A stretch of DNA of 64,000 nucleotides from NCBI RefSeq assembly GCF_049306965.1, contig NC_133185.1, forward strand, positions 39,139,501 to 39,203,500, read 5' to 3'. Position numbers and translations under genes: made by a program. The notes beneath the pieces are model-generated. The model had not been told where the DNA came from and did no database searches. It was given only the letters and a program-made list of their open reading frames with translations. Below are positions 12,172 to 25,400 of the stretch, in pieces (position 1 is the stretch's first letter; every line of letters starts with the position of its first letter). Source of the DNA: Danio rerio (taxonomy: Eukaryota > Chordata > Actinopteri > Cypriniformes > Danionidae).

Positions 12172-13335
12172 CAGGGCTCGAAATTGCGACCATTTCGGTC
12201 ACTTATGCGCCCGAAATTTTATCTTTGCGACCTCAAAATATACTTGGAAGCATTTTTGCGAGTGCATAAAATTGATGTGTGCGACCAGTTTTTACTGCAA
12301 AGTGTTCACCATATGCACGGATTTGGAGGACATTCACGCAGAATGCATCTCTGCTCTTGAAATGCGAAACGTAGTTCTTAGGAATGGTTTACAACAGTTG
12401 TCATGTCAACTTGCTGCAGTAAACAAAGCCAAGTCCATAATACTTGCCCCGCCTTTGAGCTCTTCTTATTGGGCCATTGCTCTAGAACAGAGCGTGAATG
12501 GATTGGTTAATATCAGCTGTCAATTACTCAGTCAATGCCTTCTGGTTTGGGATGACTGGGAGAGCTACTACTGCGAAAAATTATAAAGCGCTGAAGATGA
12601 GAATTAAGATTACACTGACAGATGTTTTTTTAGAAACTGTCATCTAAAGTTACAAATAATGACACATCTTAGTAGTGATCATGCGCTGAATGTCAATCAC
12701 ACATCTACACTTTTCAAAGAGTGGATAAAAGACTTCCATTGGCTTCAAGTCCGCTATGAAAAGTCTGTGGGATGGAATTTTCAGGTAACTGTTTGCCACA
12801 TCTAGCACGAGAGCTTCTGTTTAATCCTTCATATAATCGCCAGATGCCCGCCGTGCAAGTGGCAGCTATATGTAAAATGTAACACCACGTACACCATGGC
12901 AAACGGGCTTGAGCCGAGAAAACTATTATCGCTACTCATGAAGACCGGTATAGCTATTAACATGATGTATGCATATAATAGGGTACAGTACATGTCAAAA
13001 GCATCAGTGCAATATCAGACACCACCCGTGAGAACAGCACAGCGGTCTGTGTATGCTTTGGTCACTCAGTTATGTTATAAAATCTATTTTCTTGTGATAA
13101 CGGGATTTCGTTGAGACATATTTTCCTCACGCATGCATATATATATATATTTTTTTTTTTTTTTGCTTTTTAGTTTGATTAGTGTTGATTTCAAATGCAA
13201 TAACTCTGTTTGTATAAAACATGTAGTAACGTTGCTTATAATTGGTGGGTGCGACAAAATTTTGTCTGATGCGCCTACATTTTTTAAGTTAGGAGCACCG
13301 GTGCTACCAAACAAAAAGGTTAATTTTGAGCCTTG
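12172..13335. mobile_element. Non-autonomous DNA transposon, CAGGGCTCGAAATT ends (A1)
   Basis: It begins CAGGGCTCGAAATTGCGACC and ends GGTTAATTTTGAGCCTTG, which are imperfect inverted repeats of each other; subterminal GCGACC/GGTGCGAC motifs are also mirrored. A (TA)n then poly-T tract lies at about 13137-13164 and varies in length between units. No transposase is recognised. Confidence 0.6.
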
Positions 13336-14281
13336 AACAGTAACAGAGGAGGCTTTTATGTTTGGAACGCCATTTTTGCTATCAATTTTTCAGTTTTCTT
13401 TTACCACAGTTCTAGTACATCACCATATAGTCTGACATAGTGTCATTGTTTTCTCCATCTTGTCTTAAAATCCTCTACCACGTTGCGTCTTGGCAAGTCA
13501 TCTGATGTACGTCAAGGTGAATTTGTGGTTGCCATGGGGAGCCCCTTTTCTCTTAAAAACACCATCACATCTGGAATCGTCAGCTCTGCTCAGAGAGACA
13601 GTAAAGAACTGGGTCTCTCCAACTCCAACATGGACTACATCCAGACGGACGCTACCATAGATGTAAGAGCACTGGAAACTGGGTGGTGTTGCATGCAAAA
13701 AAAATGTATGTCATCATTTAATGAATTGCATTCCATCACTCAATCACAATTCTGCTTTACAGTTTGGAAATTCAGGAGGGCCTCTCATAAACCTGGTGAG
13801 TCGCTGACATTTACTCAAGAAACTGCTTCTGCCTTTTGGTTTAAAGGGTCCAAAAACACCAAAACACATTTTTGAGATGTTTACAGTCATATATATGTTC
13901 CACGCTGCTAAAAACACTATTAGGATACATATATTTCACAATAAAAGTGAAAATTGGTTGTTTTTGCGTTATTTCGAACAAATTCGTTCTTCCGGTTTGA
14001 AAAGAAATTTTGAAGCTACGTCAAGGCCATGAGCTCCTTGTGTAAATTCCAGCATGGAGACTGGGTGTCTGTACCGGCAGGTACAATGTGACGTCTTTGA
14101 GCTTTCATCATTAATTCAAGAGAAAGACAAACTAATCAGCTCGCTCTATTGTGAATGAGGTGCAGCTTTATTAATATGCATGATAACTTCAAAAACTACC
14201 TGTTACAGTATTCAGAGAGACGCGACGTTGTGTTGCTAACCGTAAATAAAACAAGTGGAAGAAGAAGAATTGTTCGGAGAC

Positions 14282-14480
14282 ATGGGTCGTCAGTGTTGTT
14301 TATAAACGTGCCACAACAAAGGTTTTGTTTTCATTTTCCCGCAGTGAGAAAGGACCCACATTTGTGGACTACAGTGGTCTTCTAACACGCAACAAAAATG
14401 TTTGTAAGGAACATTTTTACCCGAGAGCTTTTCGCATCTGGAAATGGTGAAATCCAGATTTGCTCATCGTCTTCTTTTAA
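14282..14480 (+). mobile_element. THAP zinc-finger exon remnant in HtrA2-like intron (copy 1)
   Basis: It lies inside the intron after the catalytic-Ser exon. ATG GGT CGT CAG TGT TGT opens a C-x-C-like start, followed by TCHNKGFVFIFP, then KDPHLW and VCKEHFYPRAF in other frames. Together they resemble the C2CH layout of a THAP DNA-binding domain, with frameshifts between the parts. The AVP-containing end is deleted here (about 340 bases are missing relative to copies 2 and 3). THAP domains are typical of P-like and Kolobok-like DNA transposons and of host THAP genes. The repeat probably starts near 13841 (AAAGGGTCCAAAAACACC). Confidence 0.5.
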
Positions 14481-15551
14481 AAAAAACGTGGATAGCGTGG
14501 TGACACAATAACGTTAATCGTATTATGTGCTTTAACATGTATAACGGGATCATGAAATGAACATTCAAAAAGCAACTCATGTAAACATCTTAATCATATT
14601 GTTGTTTTAATCAGATTAAGGCAAATAGTTAGATTACTGATGTCCACAAAATCATTACTTTATCTGTTAAACCGACAAGTGAAACACAAACTACTCTCCT
14701 GTCTTCATTTAGAATAAAAATTCCAAGTAACTCAACACAAGCAAAGACAATTGTAGGCATAATAGTAGGAGTATTAGGGTAGGAGTATTTATAGCCACAG
14801 ACATGCAACCTTTTTCAGGGGTAGAAAACTCTGGTTTTAGGCATTTAATTAGTGTGCTAGAACCACTCTACGAAATCCCAAGTAGAACGTATCTCACAGC
14901 TATGGTGGTACCCTCCTTGTACAATAAAGTAAAAGGCAAAGTTATTAGTGCACATTTAGTAGTTGACTACAGATTGCTGGACCTTCAGAGCAACACAGAG
15001 CTTCATGACTGTCATATTAAGAACGTGAATTGTTTTCAAATGTTCATCAATATTGTATTGTACTGGCCATACTCTAGCCTTATGTAATAAACTGATGTGT
15101 CATGTTTGTACTCTTCAGGATGGTGAGGTCATCGGCATTAAAACCATGAAAGTGACAGCAGGGATTTCCTTCGCTATTCCCTCAGACAGAGTCCGTCTCT
15201 TCCTTGACCGATCTGCAAACAAACAGAGTAAGAATGACCTCACAGCTGCTTGCTTTTGTCTGTGACATCATTTTTTTTCACTGACAGATGGTTATTGGGT
15301 CTTTTTTTCAGAGTCTTGGTTTGGAGAATCGGGATCGAAAAGGTGTTACATTGGAGTGATGATGTTGACTTTGACCCCCAGGTGCCAAACACTTTTATTA
15401 CAATTTTACAGGAGAGCAAAATTCATACATTATGGAATCTGCAGATTTTTGTTATATACCACTAGATTTGGCCCTTATAAATTCAAGTGCTGGAATACCT
15501 GGAAAATTGGCTTGTTCTGTGGAAAAGTGTTTCATTTATCAAGGACAATTT

Positions 15552-15940
15552 CCATCCCCAAGAGGGAAGAAATCACTTTCGCGAACGCTCACGCTCAATC
15601 TGCCCAGTTGGTGGAATGAACTCCCTAACTGCATCAGAAAAGCAGAGTCACTCGCTACTTTCAAGAAACGACTAAAAACTCAACTATATACTCTCCACTA
15701 CACTTCCTAATCTGCAATTGCCTCTCTGAATATCACACTAACTGTACCAAAAAAAAAAAAAGAGAAAAAAAAAATACTAATACGACGAATACTTCCCTTC
15801 TTAGACTTTACAGACCTGAAACTTGCCTATAGCACTTATTCTTTGTTGCTCTTAGTTGTGAAAATTGCTTCCTTGTCCTCATTTGTAAGTCGCTTTGGAT
15901 AAAAACGTCTGCTAAATGACTAAATGTAAATGTAAATGTT
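15552..15940 (+). mobile_element. LINE 3' fragment in HtrA2-like intron (copy 1)
   Basis: It encodes LNLPSWWNELPNCIR...FKKRLKTQLYTLHY, the usual C-terminal end of L2-like reverse transcriptase ORFs, then an A-rich stretch, then GTAAGTCGCTTTGGATAAAA and a terminal AAATGT repeat, the 3' tail shared by fish L2-like LINEs and SINEs. The corresponding position in copy 3 (54385/54386) lacks it. Confidence 0.75.
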
Positions 15941-16292
15941 GTATGCAATTTTCACGCCGAAAAATAAAAATGTTTGTAAATTTTTGTGACAATTTAATGC
16001 AAAAATACCCGCACAAACTACCGTCATTCCGAAGCAGTGATTTAAATGATATGAGAAGTGGCCAATCACAGTCAACCTTGTTTAGTTTTACCTGAAATGT
16101 AAGGGCGGGACAAAGGCCTTTCTGTGTTGCAGTGACAGAAAAAAAATTACTCAAAAACAAATGTATTATGGGAATAATGCTTTTCAGATGTTTTTACTAT
16201 GTTATTAGCTAGAGTAATTAAACCGCAGACATTGAAGTGTTTTTGGTTGAAGCAAATGTAATATTGATTGTTTTGCTGATCTGTCTATTAAA

Positions 16293-16354
16293 CTATCAAT
16301 TAATCAATCAATCTATCTATGAATCTATCTATCTTATCTATTTATCAATCAATC
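16293..16354. repeat. ATCA/ATCT tetranucleotide repeat
   Basis: Degenerate (ATCA)n and (TATC)n repeats in the intron before the first PDZ exon. Equivalent tracts lie at 36621-36682 and 54734-54800 in the other two HtrA2-like copies. Confidence 0.85.
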
Positions 16355-17524
16355 CTTAAACCGTAAACTTTGCACTGAAGTGAGTCTTTTATTATCTTTA
16401 AATTCTCTTTTTCCCCTCCTCAGTATAATCGAAGAGCTAAGGATGCGAGACCCGTCCTTCCCTGATGTTTCTCATGGAGTTCTCATCCACCGTGTGATTG
16501 TAGGATCTCCAGCCAACAGGTGTGCTGCTCTCTGAACATGATGTTATCAGCTGTTGATTAAGGCATCCTATTGATGATGTCATTTCCTGTTTTCTGTTTT
16601 GCAGAGCCGGAATGAAGCCAGGAGAAGTTATTATTGAGATCAATGGGGTAAAGGAGAACACGTCGTAGGAGATATATTATGCTGTGAGGACCAGCGAAAG
16701 CTTAAATGTGGTGGTCCGCCGGGGGGCCGACCTGCTCATGCTGCACATGACCCCAGAGTCCACAGAGTGACATCAAGTCAAGTATTTAGTAAGATTAAGA
16801 AATGGTGAGTAATGAGAAGCTGTCATAGTTGGAGATGTTGTAAGAAAGGAATCATCTAAAGAGTTGAACAGTTTTAGCAAACGCTGGACATTCGTGTAGT
16901 AAACGTGTTTCTGGAAGCGTATGAAATAATGTGGATGATTCAGACTTCTGTACACTGGATAATCCTCAGTGTGTCTGCGCAAACTACACTATCAGTATTG
17001 ATTTGAAGGAATATCACTGAATATTTTGTTTAGGATTGTCATGATGGCAACAAACACTCAACGACCTTAATAAAACTGGGTGCTCTTATTGTGAAAATGC
17101 TGATGTTTTGTATTGAGTCTCACATTCTCATGTTACGACGTTTGTATTTTAATACATTTTTCTGAACAGCTCTGATTTCACAATAAACCATTGGAATATT
17201 TATGGATGATTTGCTGATGTCGCAGTGACTGATATGTTTAGGTTTTGGGTCAGCGCTGTACAGCATTCTGAAAAAGTGTATTTCTAAAAGTGCGCCGTAA
17301 TGACGCCAGTGTCAACTGCAGTGTGTGTTGGAAAGGACTGGATGCTGTTCAAACCTCATGCCAAATTTTTGTCACCCCATACAAAACCATTTTAAATCCA
17401 CACAATCTGACAACACTGGGGCTAGATCACAATATAAGCCACAACACAAGTGGGTTCAATAAAATATATCTTTATTACAGACATGTACAAAAATCAAATA
17501 TACAAAACATTCTGCTAATGTGAC

Positions 17525-20500
17525 TCAGAACTCCAGCATGGACCAGTCGTGGTAAGGCATCTCTTCTAGAGGAATTCTGCACTCTGATTTCTCATGCAGA
17601 CAAGCCCTCATCATATCACAGCATTCTGTGAAGAAGAAATGGAGAGGTGAGGTTATTGTTATTATTATTATTAAGCTGTTTCACTTAATTGTTCTTTGAT
17701 GAACATCTCACCTTGAGAGAGGGTAAATTTGGACCAGTCATGTTGGAGGTAGTACAGGTCATACGCTGATGGGAATTCTCCATGGAGCATTGTGAACAGA
17801 AGAACCCCAAGAGAATAGACCGTCGCTGGTTTGGCCCGGTAGCATCCTTTTTCATAAAACTCTGGCGGGATGTACGCTTCTGTGCCTGGAGGAGAGACGT
17901 TTAGTTTAGCATCATGTTGAATATATATACCAGATGGGCTTCAGCTGTGCTAATTAATCAGCTTTCAATACGTTTATTAAAAATGCTTATGCACATTCAT
18001 AACTAGTGTTGTCAAAAGTATCAACTACCAATCGATACCGACACTCATCACAGTCATATTTGCTGAGCATGTGAACACCAATGGCCAATCAGTGGTGTTT
18101 AACAGCGCTCAAATTGACTTGTTAAATGTCAGAATCGATTGGTACCGAAGTCGATACTTTTGACCACACTATTCAAAACACCTACCAGAGAAGATACTGT
18201 AGGCTGATTCCATCATGAAGTCTCCACACCCGAAGTCGATCAGCTTGACTTCCAGTGTGTCGGGGTTCACCAGCAGGTTTTGAAGCTTAATGTCCCGGTG
18301 GAACACCCCGCGGTAACAGCACACGTTGGCCGCATAAACAGCTTGCCTCATGATGGTATGTGCTGTTTTCTCACTGAGGACTCCTCCGCTGACTTCAAGG
18401 AATGCCTCCAGGTCCATGCTTGGACTAGGCCGCTCCATCACCATGACGTAATGGTTTTCAAAGATCTGCCAGTCCAGAAGCTGAATAATGTTCGAACACC
18501 TGGAGCCACCGCTGGCCATGTTTGCCAAGGTGATCTCTAGAGGAAGTGGCTGGTCACATGACTGAAAACAAAATAATAATGTTGGTTTTCAAACAAGGGT
18601 TTCTGACCACAGCCTGTGGTCTATAATAAATATAAGACTTTATAAACTGAACACAGCGAACAGAAAGTGTAGTCTACTCACAGAGCTGACATCTTGCATA
18701 TTTGGGGTCTTCTGGACAAATTTAACTGCCACCTGTTTAAAGGAACAAGCGAACAATTAACATGTGCACGGAGATCATTTCATTCAGTCATAAATCCTGA
18801 ACAGAGGATTCATTCGTCAGCAGAAATGTCCAAACAATGAAAGCTCTGATGATGTTCTTTAAACAGGGAACTTCATCAGAGGATTTGAGTCTACAAAAAT
18901 GAATACCTGCAGACCATCCTGTATGCGAATCCCCTCATACACGGAGCCGAAACCTCCTTCACCAAGCTGCTTTCCGAGTTTGTAGCGGCAGCTGATGTCA
19001 TCTGTTAAAAATGAAGAAAATGTCATTAAATTATAAACCAAATAAAAACACAAACAGTTGAAGTCAGAATTATTGTCAGATTTCAGAACATGATAGTTTT
19101 AATAACTCATTTCTAATAACTGATGTCTTTTATCTTTGTCGTGATGACAGTACATCATATTTACTGGATATTTTCAAGATACCTGTGTTCAGCTTAAAGT
19201 TCTGAATACTTAAACTTTATTGCTCTGCATCATTTGGGAAATATTTAAAAAATATTAATAAAAAATCACAGGAGGGCGAATAATTTTGACTTCAACTGTA
19301 TAATTTTACAAAGTTTGATGAGCCTAAACAAATGTTCTGAACTCCAGCAATAAACTTACTATTGTCCAAGCAGGTCCCATCATCTGCTGTAGACTTCACA
19401 GCAGAGTCCTCTTGTGAGACCTGATCCGGTGGAGGGTTCGAGTTTTCATCCAGGGCAGAGTCACAGATGTCATCTGTTATGAGCTGCTGGCTCACTGGAA
19501 GTTCATTGTCCTCATCGGATGGTGAACTTGGAGGACTATCAAGCTCTTGCTCCAGGCTGTCCTCACTGAGGGAGGATTCAATGTCTTCTGGGAAGTGAAG
19601 CTCTGCAGAGTCGTTCTCAATGACCACTGCAGAGTCAAAGCTGTTCACTTCAGGTTTAAAGTACAAATCTTCGTCTGCTGGAGCATCAAGAGCTGGAGGT
19701 TGGAGAACTTCCAGCTCCAGGTTGCTCACAGCAGTGCAGAAGAATTTAGAGCTACTGATGGGCTCTGCGTGAAGTTCGTGGATCTCCTGCACACATAGCT
19801 GATCTAAAGAGAGGAAGGAACATCATTAATATGACTCTACAACTCTTTTTGACAAGATATTTGAACAGTTCATTTGCAGAAACATTACTCAATGTGTTTT
19901 TATTGATGATCTTCATGGGTTTTCTGCATTGAATTAGCAAACAAGTAAACTATATATCTAAAGGCAAAGCTCACTGAAATAAAAAATCCTAATACAAATA
20001 ATTCTTTTTTTTTTCTGTTTTTTACACAAAACTACAAATTCTGAAGAAAAATTCCTGAAATCAGCAGCCATTAACCTTCATTGTAGGAACACAAAATACT
20101 GTGGAAGTCAATGGCTGAAAGCACCTCAAACAGGTTTAAGGAGTAAATTATGACAGAATTGTCTTGTTTATGTGAACTGTGGCTTTAAGAAACTCTTTCT
20201 AAAATGTCTTCCAGTAATGTTAATTTCTGATCTTTAAACACTTATGTGATGTGTTTGGTGTGTTTAACAGTATGCTTTAGTAATTAAAAGTGCTCATAAA
20301 TCTATTTTACCAACAACAGTAGCTCTTCTTCTGGAAAAACAGGCGAAGAAGATGGGAGACAATTTGAGTTTCCTCTTTTTCTGTCTCCCTGCCTGTTTTC
20401 CTGCAGCGACGGCCGGGTCATCGGCCATCAGATGACGGTGATTCTCTGTCGTGCTGCCGGTGGGTTCGAGTGGCTCACACGGTTGTTCGTTCGCACACTT

Positions 20501-20596
20501 AACACCAAACGCTTTCTTCAGACGGTTAATCAGTTTTGAAAATGCCATTGTATCACTGTACTGTTGAATCGCAGAAAGTACTGAACTACTAGACAT
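17525..20596 (-). CDS. pimr-like: PIM-like serine/threonine kinase, unit B1
   Basis: Exons 20596-20311, 19803-19360, 19001-18907, 18732-18682, 18561-18186, 17885-17712 and 17625-17525; 1527 nt, 508 residues, no internal stop. All catalytic motifs match A1. Residue differences cluster in the N-terminal extension: AVSNLELEV for AASNLELEV, DLYFKPE for DLDFKPE, HFPEDIE for HFTEDIE, ENSNPPPDQ for ENWNPLPDQ and HLMADD for HLMTDD. In the kinase part QIFENHY replaces QIFKNHY, and HEKSEC replaces HENPEC near the C terminus. The minus-strand poly(A) signal is at 17476-17471. It converges on HtrA2-like copy 1. Confidence 0.92.
18004..18171. mobile_element. hAT-like MITE in PIM-like intron (B1)
   Basis: Orthologous to the insertion at 1365-1532, with the same termini and length. 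Confidence 0.8.
19055..19298. mobile_element. CAGTTGAAGTCA-type element in PIM-like intron (B1)
   Basis: Same site and same 244-bp internally deleted form as 2416-2659. Confidence 0.75.
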
Positions 20597-20635
20597 CCAA
20601 AGAAGCTAATGAGAGTTTCTGCTACGTCAAAAAGC

Positions 20636-20659
20636 TTTATACTGTCACTGATGATGTCA
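20636..20659 (-). promoter_or_regulatory. TATA box and CRE/AP-1-like site of PIM-like B1
   Basis: TATAAA on the minus strand at 20641-20636, 40 bases from the ATG, with TGACATCA just upstream. Spacing is identical to A1. Confidence 0.55.
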
Positions 20660-20911
20660 GAGTTCCACAATTCCATTTGGTATTACGTAGAGACTTTTTA
20701 AAACACAACAAACTTGTAATGCAGGCCCGCGCTAGACTGACTGGCTCATTCGCCTTAATGTGCTCACACAGCCACCTGCTTATACACATTTTTTCCAATT
20801 ATTAATTAAATTAATTTTGCACTTAGGCCTATGTATTTTTTCTGTCATGCACAACTTTTTCTGCGTTTTACTTTTTATTACAATTATTGCCATGTTTATA
20901 TATATTTATAC

Positions 20912-20967
<56 letters not shown>

Positions 20968-22458
20968 TTCATTTATTTTGAGTAGCTCATTTCGGTTATT
21001 TTATATTTTCATTATCAATTATTTATCATTTTTAACAGTATTATTATTATCGTTTATATTATATTTTATATATTATGATTATATAAATTCGTTATTTTTG
21101 TGAATTATTTTTAAATGAATAATGCTTCAAATAATAAATTAAAAAGAAAAATATGCAACAAAATGAAGTTATCCATGTATTACCTGAAACCGCCAGTAGG
21201 TGGTGGTAGGACACTGTCTTAAGTGAATAAGACATTTATTCAGCAACAAAGCAACTGTTGTGTTTATGAATAGGTCAAGGATGAATCGACTCTCACAATT
21301 TATTTAAATCCACAGATTCATTCGCAAAAAATAACCCACTCTAGCCTAAATAAGGACTGAACCGATGTGAACGCTAACAGGTAGGAATAATGATCAAATT
21401 CTTGTGGATTAAACATCTTTGTTGACATCAATTGCAGTAGATTTTATTAAGTTAACTTACTACAAAAGGTAGGTAATGGTTTTAATTGCGAACTGTACTT
21501 ATTTTATGTGTGAACATGCTACATGCTAACACCATCACAGCATTCCAGTCAACTAATTTAGAGCTACTAACGTTAGTCAACAGTCCCCGCCTTCACTAAG
21601 TGAAAAATGCGAATTAAACAATACGCGAATAATTGCGAATAAACAATTACAAATTAAACCAATGAATATTAAAGTCAGTGTAATTAGATCTTACGTTTAT
21701 TACTGTCACACAGGCTAGTTAGCTAGCGCTAATTAGCAGTTGATGCTAATGCTAACATTGATGCAACTTAATGTAACTGTAATGTAATTAATGTTATATT
21801 AGCGGTACTGTAACGTTAAACTAATTATTGTTTTACTTAAAAGCTCAATCAAATCTTTAACGTTAACATCAGTCAGATTGATTGCTAATTGAGTGATTCT
21901 GTTAATATTACATTTGTTTACCTTAATATTACACTAGATAACCTTAGGAACTATACAGGGAGAGGAATTATTTAGTTTTATATTACAGAAACTCGATATT
22001 TATTTTCTATATTTTTGTTAGGCCACAGTTTGAAATGCCATTCTGCAGGCTGAAATGGCATATTTAACACAATTAACCTTGGCTTTACTACAAAAAATAC
22101 AGTCAGGTTTATTTTGTGTGGATAAATGTAAGCTTACTTTAGTAAAACTATGTTTTTGTCTTATTGGCTAAATGGGCTCATGAAAGTGTTTCACATAGAA
22201 ATGAATAAATAATAATTAATAATAACAATTGCTTACATTTATATAGCAATTTTTCTGCACACTCAAATTGCTTTACACATTGGGGGTAACATGTTTCCCG
22301 AAAGACATTTTGAAATGGAAACAAGATTTTTCTTTCCCATTTATATCTTGACCTAGTTTGGTGGCTTCTGAAAATAGTTATAAAGAGACAGGCAAATGCA
22401 CTGAACATTCTTATATTAAGCAATGTGTTAACCTATTCATTAATTAAAATCAATTCAC
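20660..22458. other. AT-rich upstream spacer of PIM-like B1
   Basis: Homologous to 4019-5781, with small indels. One B-type marker, AAATAAGGACTG near 21347 in place of AACATATTAGGACTG, is shared with B2. A short insertion near 22215-22250 (TTACATTTATATAGCA) is shared with B2 and absent from A1 and A2. No gene is seen. Confidence 0.6.
20914..20966. repeat. GT microsatellite (B1), uninterrupted
   Basis: A pure (GT)n tract of about 26 repeats upstream of the PIM-like gene. It is longer and purer than in A1 and A2. Confidence 0.92.
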
Positions 22459-25400
22459 CAGGGCCGGCCCAAGCCTTCAGGGGGCCCTAAGCAGGATTTT
22501 ATTTGGGGCCCCTTTGGTGCAAACAATATGATAAATTATCATCAATCCTTGATAATTCGCACACTATAAATTTAAAACACACATTATTGATTTTGTTCGC
22601 TGTAGCTATGTTGCTTACATCATAAAATATATGTTTTAAGACAATTCTAAATATTATTCTGCAGAAACAACTTCCTATTGATCCAACTTTTTATATGACT
22701 ATTTGCCAAAAATCTAAATAACACAAAACATTAATATGGGCTGGCAGAAACAAAAGCAGCTGGAAGTAGCCAATAACATACTTATTTTTATTACTATTCA
22801 GGCACACGACAGGCTGCCAAACAGTCAAACATAGTGACAATAAAGATAATTTATTTTTTAATTGGATATAAATGTTAATACTGAAAAAAAAAACATATTG
22901 TATTTTGTAGTTCAAATAACTTAAAACATCTATTTACATTAAAATCAAACTAAATCAGGAAGCATTTTCTAGACATACTCGCATATAAATCAAATTAATA
23001 AATATGTACAAAAAATTTTCAGTTCTCAGAAATAATTCTAAATTAAGTGATTTTTTTTTGTAAAACAAATTAATCTGCCAATGAGATAAGTAAAATAATC
23101 TTATTTAAAACATAAAACAATCTTTTTTTTATTTACCCTAATTGTCAGATTATTGAGCTTTTTTTAATGAAAAATTCACATAATTTTGACTAAAAATCTT
23201 TCTAGAAAATGTTTATTGGTTTAAGAATTTTTAGATATTTGGACTACAAAATCACACAAAAACTATAAGAAAGAAAATAATTTTGCAGTGTATTACCAAC
23301 TCTAAATTGTATAAATCAGAAGCTTATTTTTTTTAATCGCCAAGTTCATGAAAAAGCATTTTGCTGCTGTTCCGGGCACTGCTGCTTCAATCACGATATC
23401 AAAGATTCTGCGATATATTGACAGATCACAAGAAAACCAGCCACAATATATCACAATTTTGGTAAATGAAGGGGGAAAATGCATCAAAAATTTATAATGA
23501 ATTTCTTTTATAAACACGCATTTATAGAATTGCAACAATGTAAAACAAGTGCTCATCTGTCAAACAAGCTTAAAAATGCTGATGTGCAGAGAGCAGTTTA
23601 TGACTGAAGAGAGCACATCTCTATCACAGCAGCAAAATCTCAATTTAGTGGAATATGCATTTAAGAAAAAAACTGCCAAAATAGTAATTTATTGCAATTT
23701 ATATACACTTATTACAACTTGACCAACTAATTTTATGTAAACATGGAAACATTTTATGCTTAGCCCTGGTTTATTTTTAATAAAAAAAAATATGTATTCC
23801 CACTATTTTTTCAACTGATCAGAATGCTCTGAGAGGTGAGCACAGACTCCTCTGAGCACGTATGTTTTCAACAGTGGAGAACATTAGTTATTTACTCACA
23901 TATTTAAGTTTTTTAATTCCCCTAATATTTTTTGCCAAAATACCATCTACAAGATTTTGACAAGGTCTGTAAGAGTGAAATAAACGCAAGGCCTTTCTAA
24001 TTAAATGTTCATGTCCTATTGATATCTTTATATATTTTGGCGGAGTTAAAAAGTTTGAGCGCATAACAAGTTGCGCGAGCGATATAGCGAAGTAAAAGCG
24101 TGTCTGTTAGAAAGAAACTAGTGGCAAAAACTGGTGAGCTGGATGTCTGAAACACACAAATACATTGGCCCAGCTTGGACAGAAGAAAGTGTCTGTATGC
24201 CTGAGATATTCACCATTGCAATGGCTCATCTCTCAGACTCAGGCCCCGTTTACACTAGTGCGTTTTAGTTTTAAAACGGCGTTGTAAAATGAAAACGATC
24301 CGCGTCCACACTCGCGTTTTACCCAGCGTTTCTGAACAGCTCTCCGTCCACACCAAAACGCTGAAAACGCACATCACGTGACCACACACACACACTCTCG
24401 GGCAAGCGCTCCAGCATTTCTACCCAGATGAGAGCTCTGCTTGTCGGACTGCTCATCAAGCATCTCCCGCTGGATCTAATCTCCCTATATTTGCTAAACG
24501 TGATATTTCATTCATGTTGTTGTCTTTATCTAACGACATAGGCCAATTCCCTGACTTTGATCGTTGAAATCTATTAAGTTACTTGTTCACGGGTAACTTG
24601 TTTTGGTTAAGCGCAAAGATAAGTTAATGATTAATCCAGGTACATTGACTGATCGCTTGCCTTTATTTCCTACAATGTATAAACTTATTGTATGTTATAC
24701 TTTTATAATTATCGATTATTAAACCTGATATTCAGCAAAAGAGAGGCTGTGTTTTGTATTTTCACTGAAATTGAAAGGAGGCAGTTGTTATAGGCTCCGT
24801 TTTGTTATAAATATCCACACAGTGAAGATGACGCTCATATATGCAGCACGGCGCCTCAACATTTCTGCTGTCTGTTAAGTTGCTAATATTAAAAAGAAAA
24901 TATGCAGTTCCTTAAATCATGTTTACATTTTATTGTTGAGAAAGTGAAACAACGTAGCCAAGGTGATGTGAATGAAGTTATAAAGTACACTGTTCCCTTT
25001 GAAGATTTACCCGTGTCCTCGGTATAGTCTGTTTTCCATATCAAACTGAGAAGGGGGAGACTGCAGCCTTGATCAAACTTGCGAAGTCTTAACTTACAAG
25101 AAGAGGATGCGAGACTGAACTGTGTGTGGGCTACTTAATATTGAGGAAAAGCCCCAATCAGATAGGCGAACGTTTGCAGCCCCGCCTCCGTTTTCAGATG
25201 TCTCCGTCTTTCCCCATCCACACTGAGACGGAGCAGCAGCGTTTTAGAATGAAAACGGCCTCTCCAGCGTTTTCAAAAAGCTCAGTTTTCGGCGCTCGAG
25301 AACTCCGTCGTAGTGTGGATGGATGGCGTAACCGTAGCAAAACTTATGCGTTTTCAAACTAAAACGCACTAGTGTAAACGGGGCCTCAGTGGTTTACATG

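Larger units (their letters stand above)
13469..16770 (+). pseudogene. htra2-like: HtrA2-like serine protease, decayed copy 1
   Basis: Six exon-like blocks: 13469-13662, 13763-13795, 15119-15227, 15312-15381, 16424-16519 and 16605-16770. They encode [19 protein letters not shown]; the 33-nt exon [11 protein letters not shown] with the catalytic Ser; [38 protein letters not shown]; and the PDZ domain. No exon with the catalytic His and Asp is visible upstream. The splice acceptor before 13469 reads TTAA instead of the CTAG of the other copies. TAG at 16666-16668 ends the PDZ early. In the first block the leading bases suggest NPLP in one frame and LRLGKSSD in another, as if one base were missing; all three copies share this. 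It may be transcribed, but a working protease is unlikely. Confidence 0.82.

Noticed and set aside
12272-12586. 104-codon plus-strand frame inside a spacer transposon
   Set aside because: Present in copies but interrupted in A2, with no recognisable domain; it lies wholly within a non-autonomous transposon.
15053-15265. Single-exon gene around the DGEVIGI block
   Set aside because: It is one HtrA2-like exon plus intron read-through; flanking AG and GT borders define the real block.
20831-21103. Open frames rich in CVCVCV across the GT tracts
   Set aside because: Translation of a microsatellite, not a protein.
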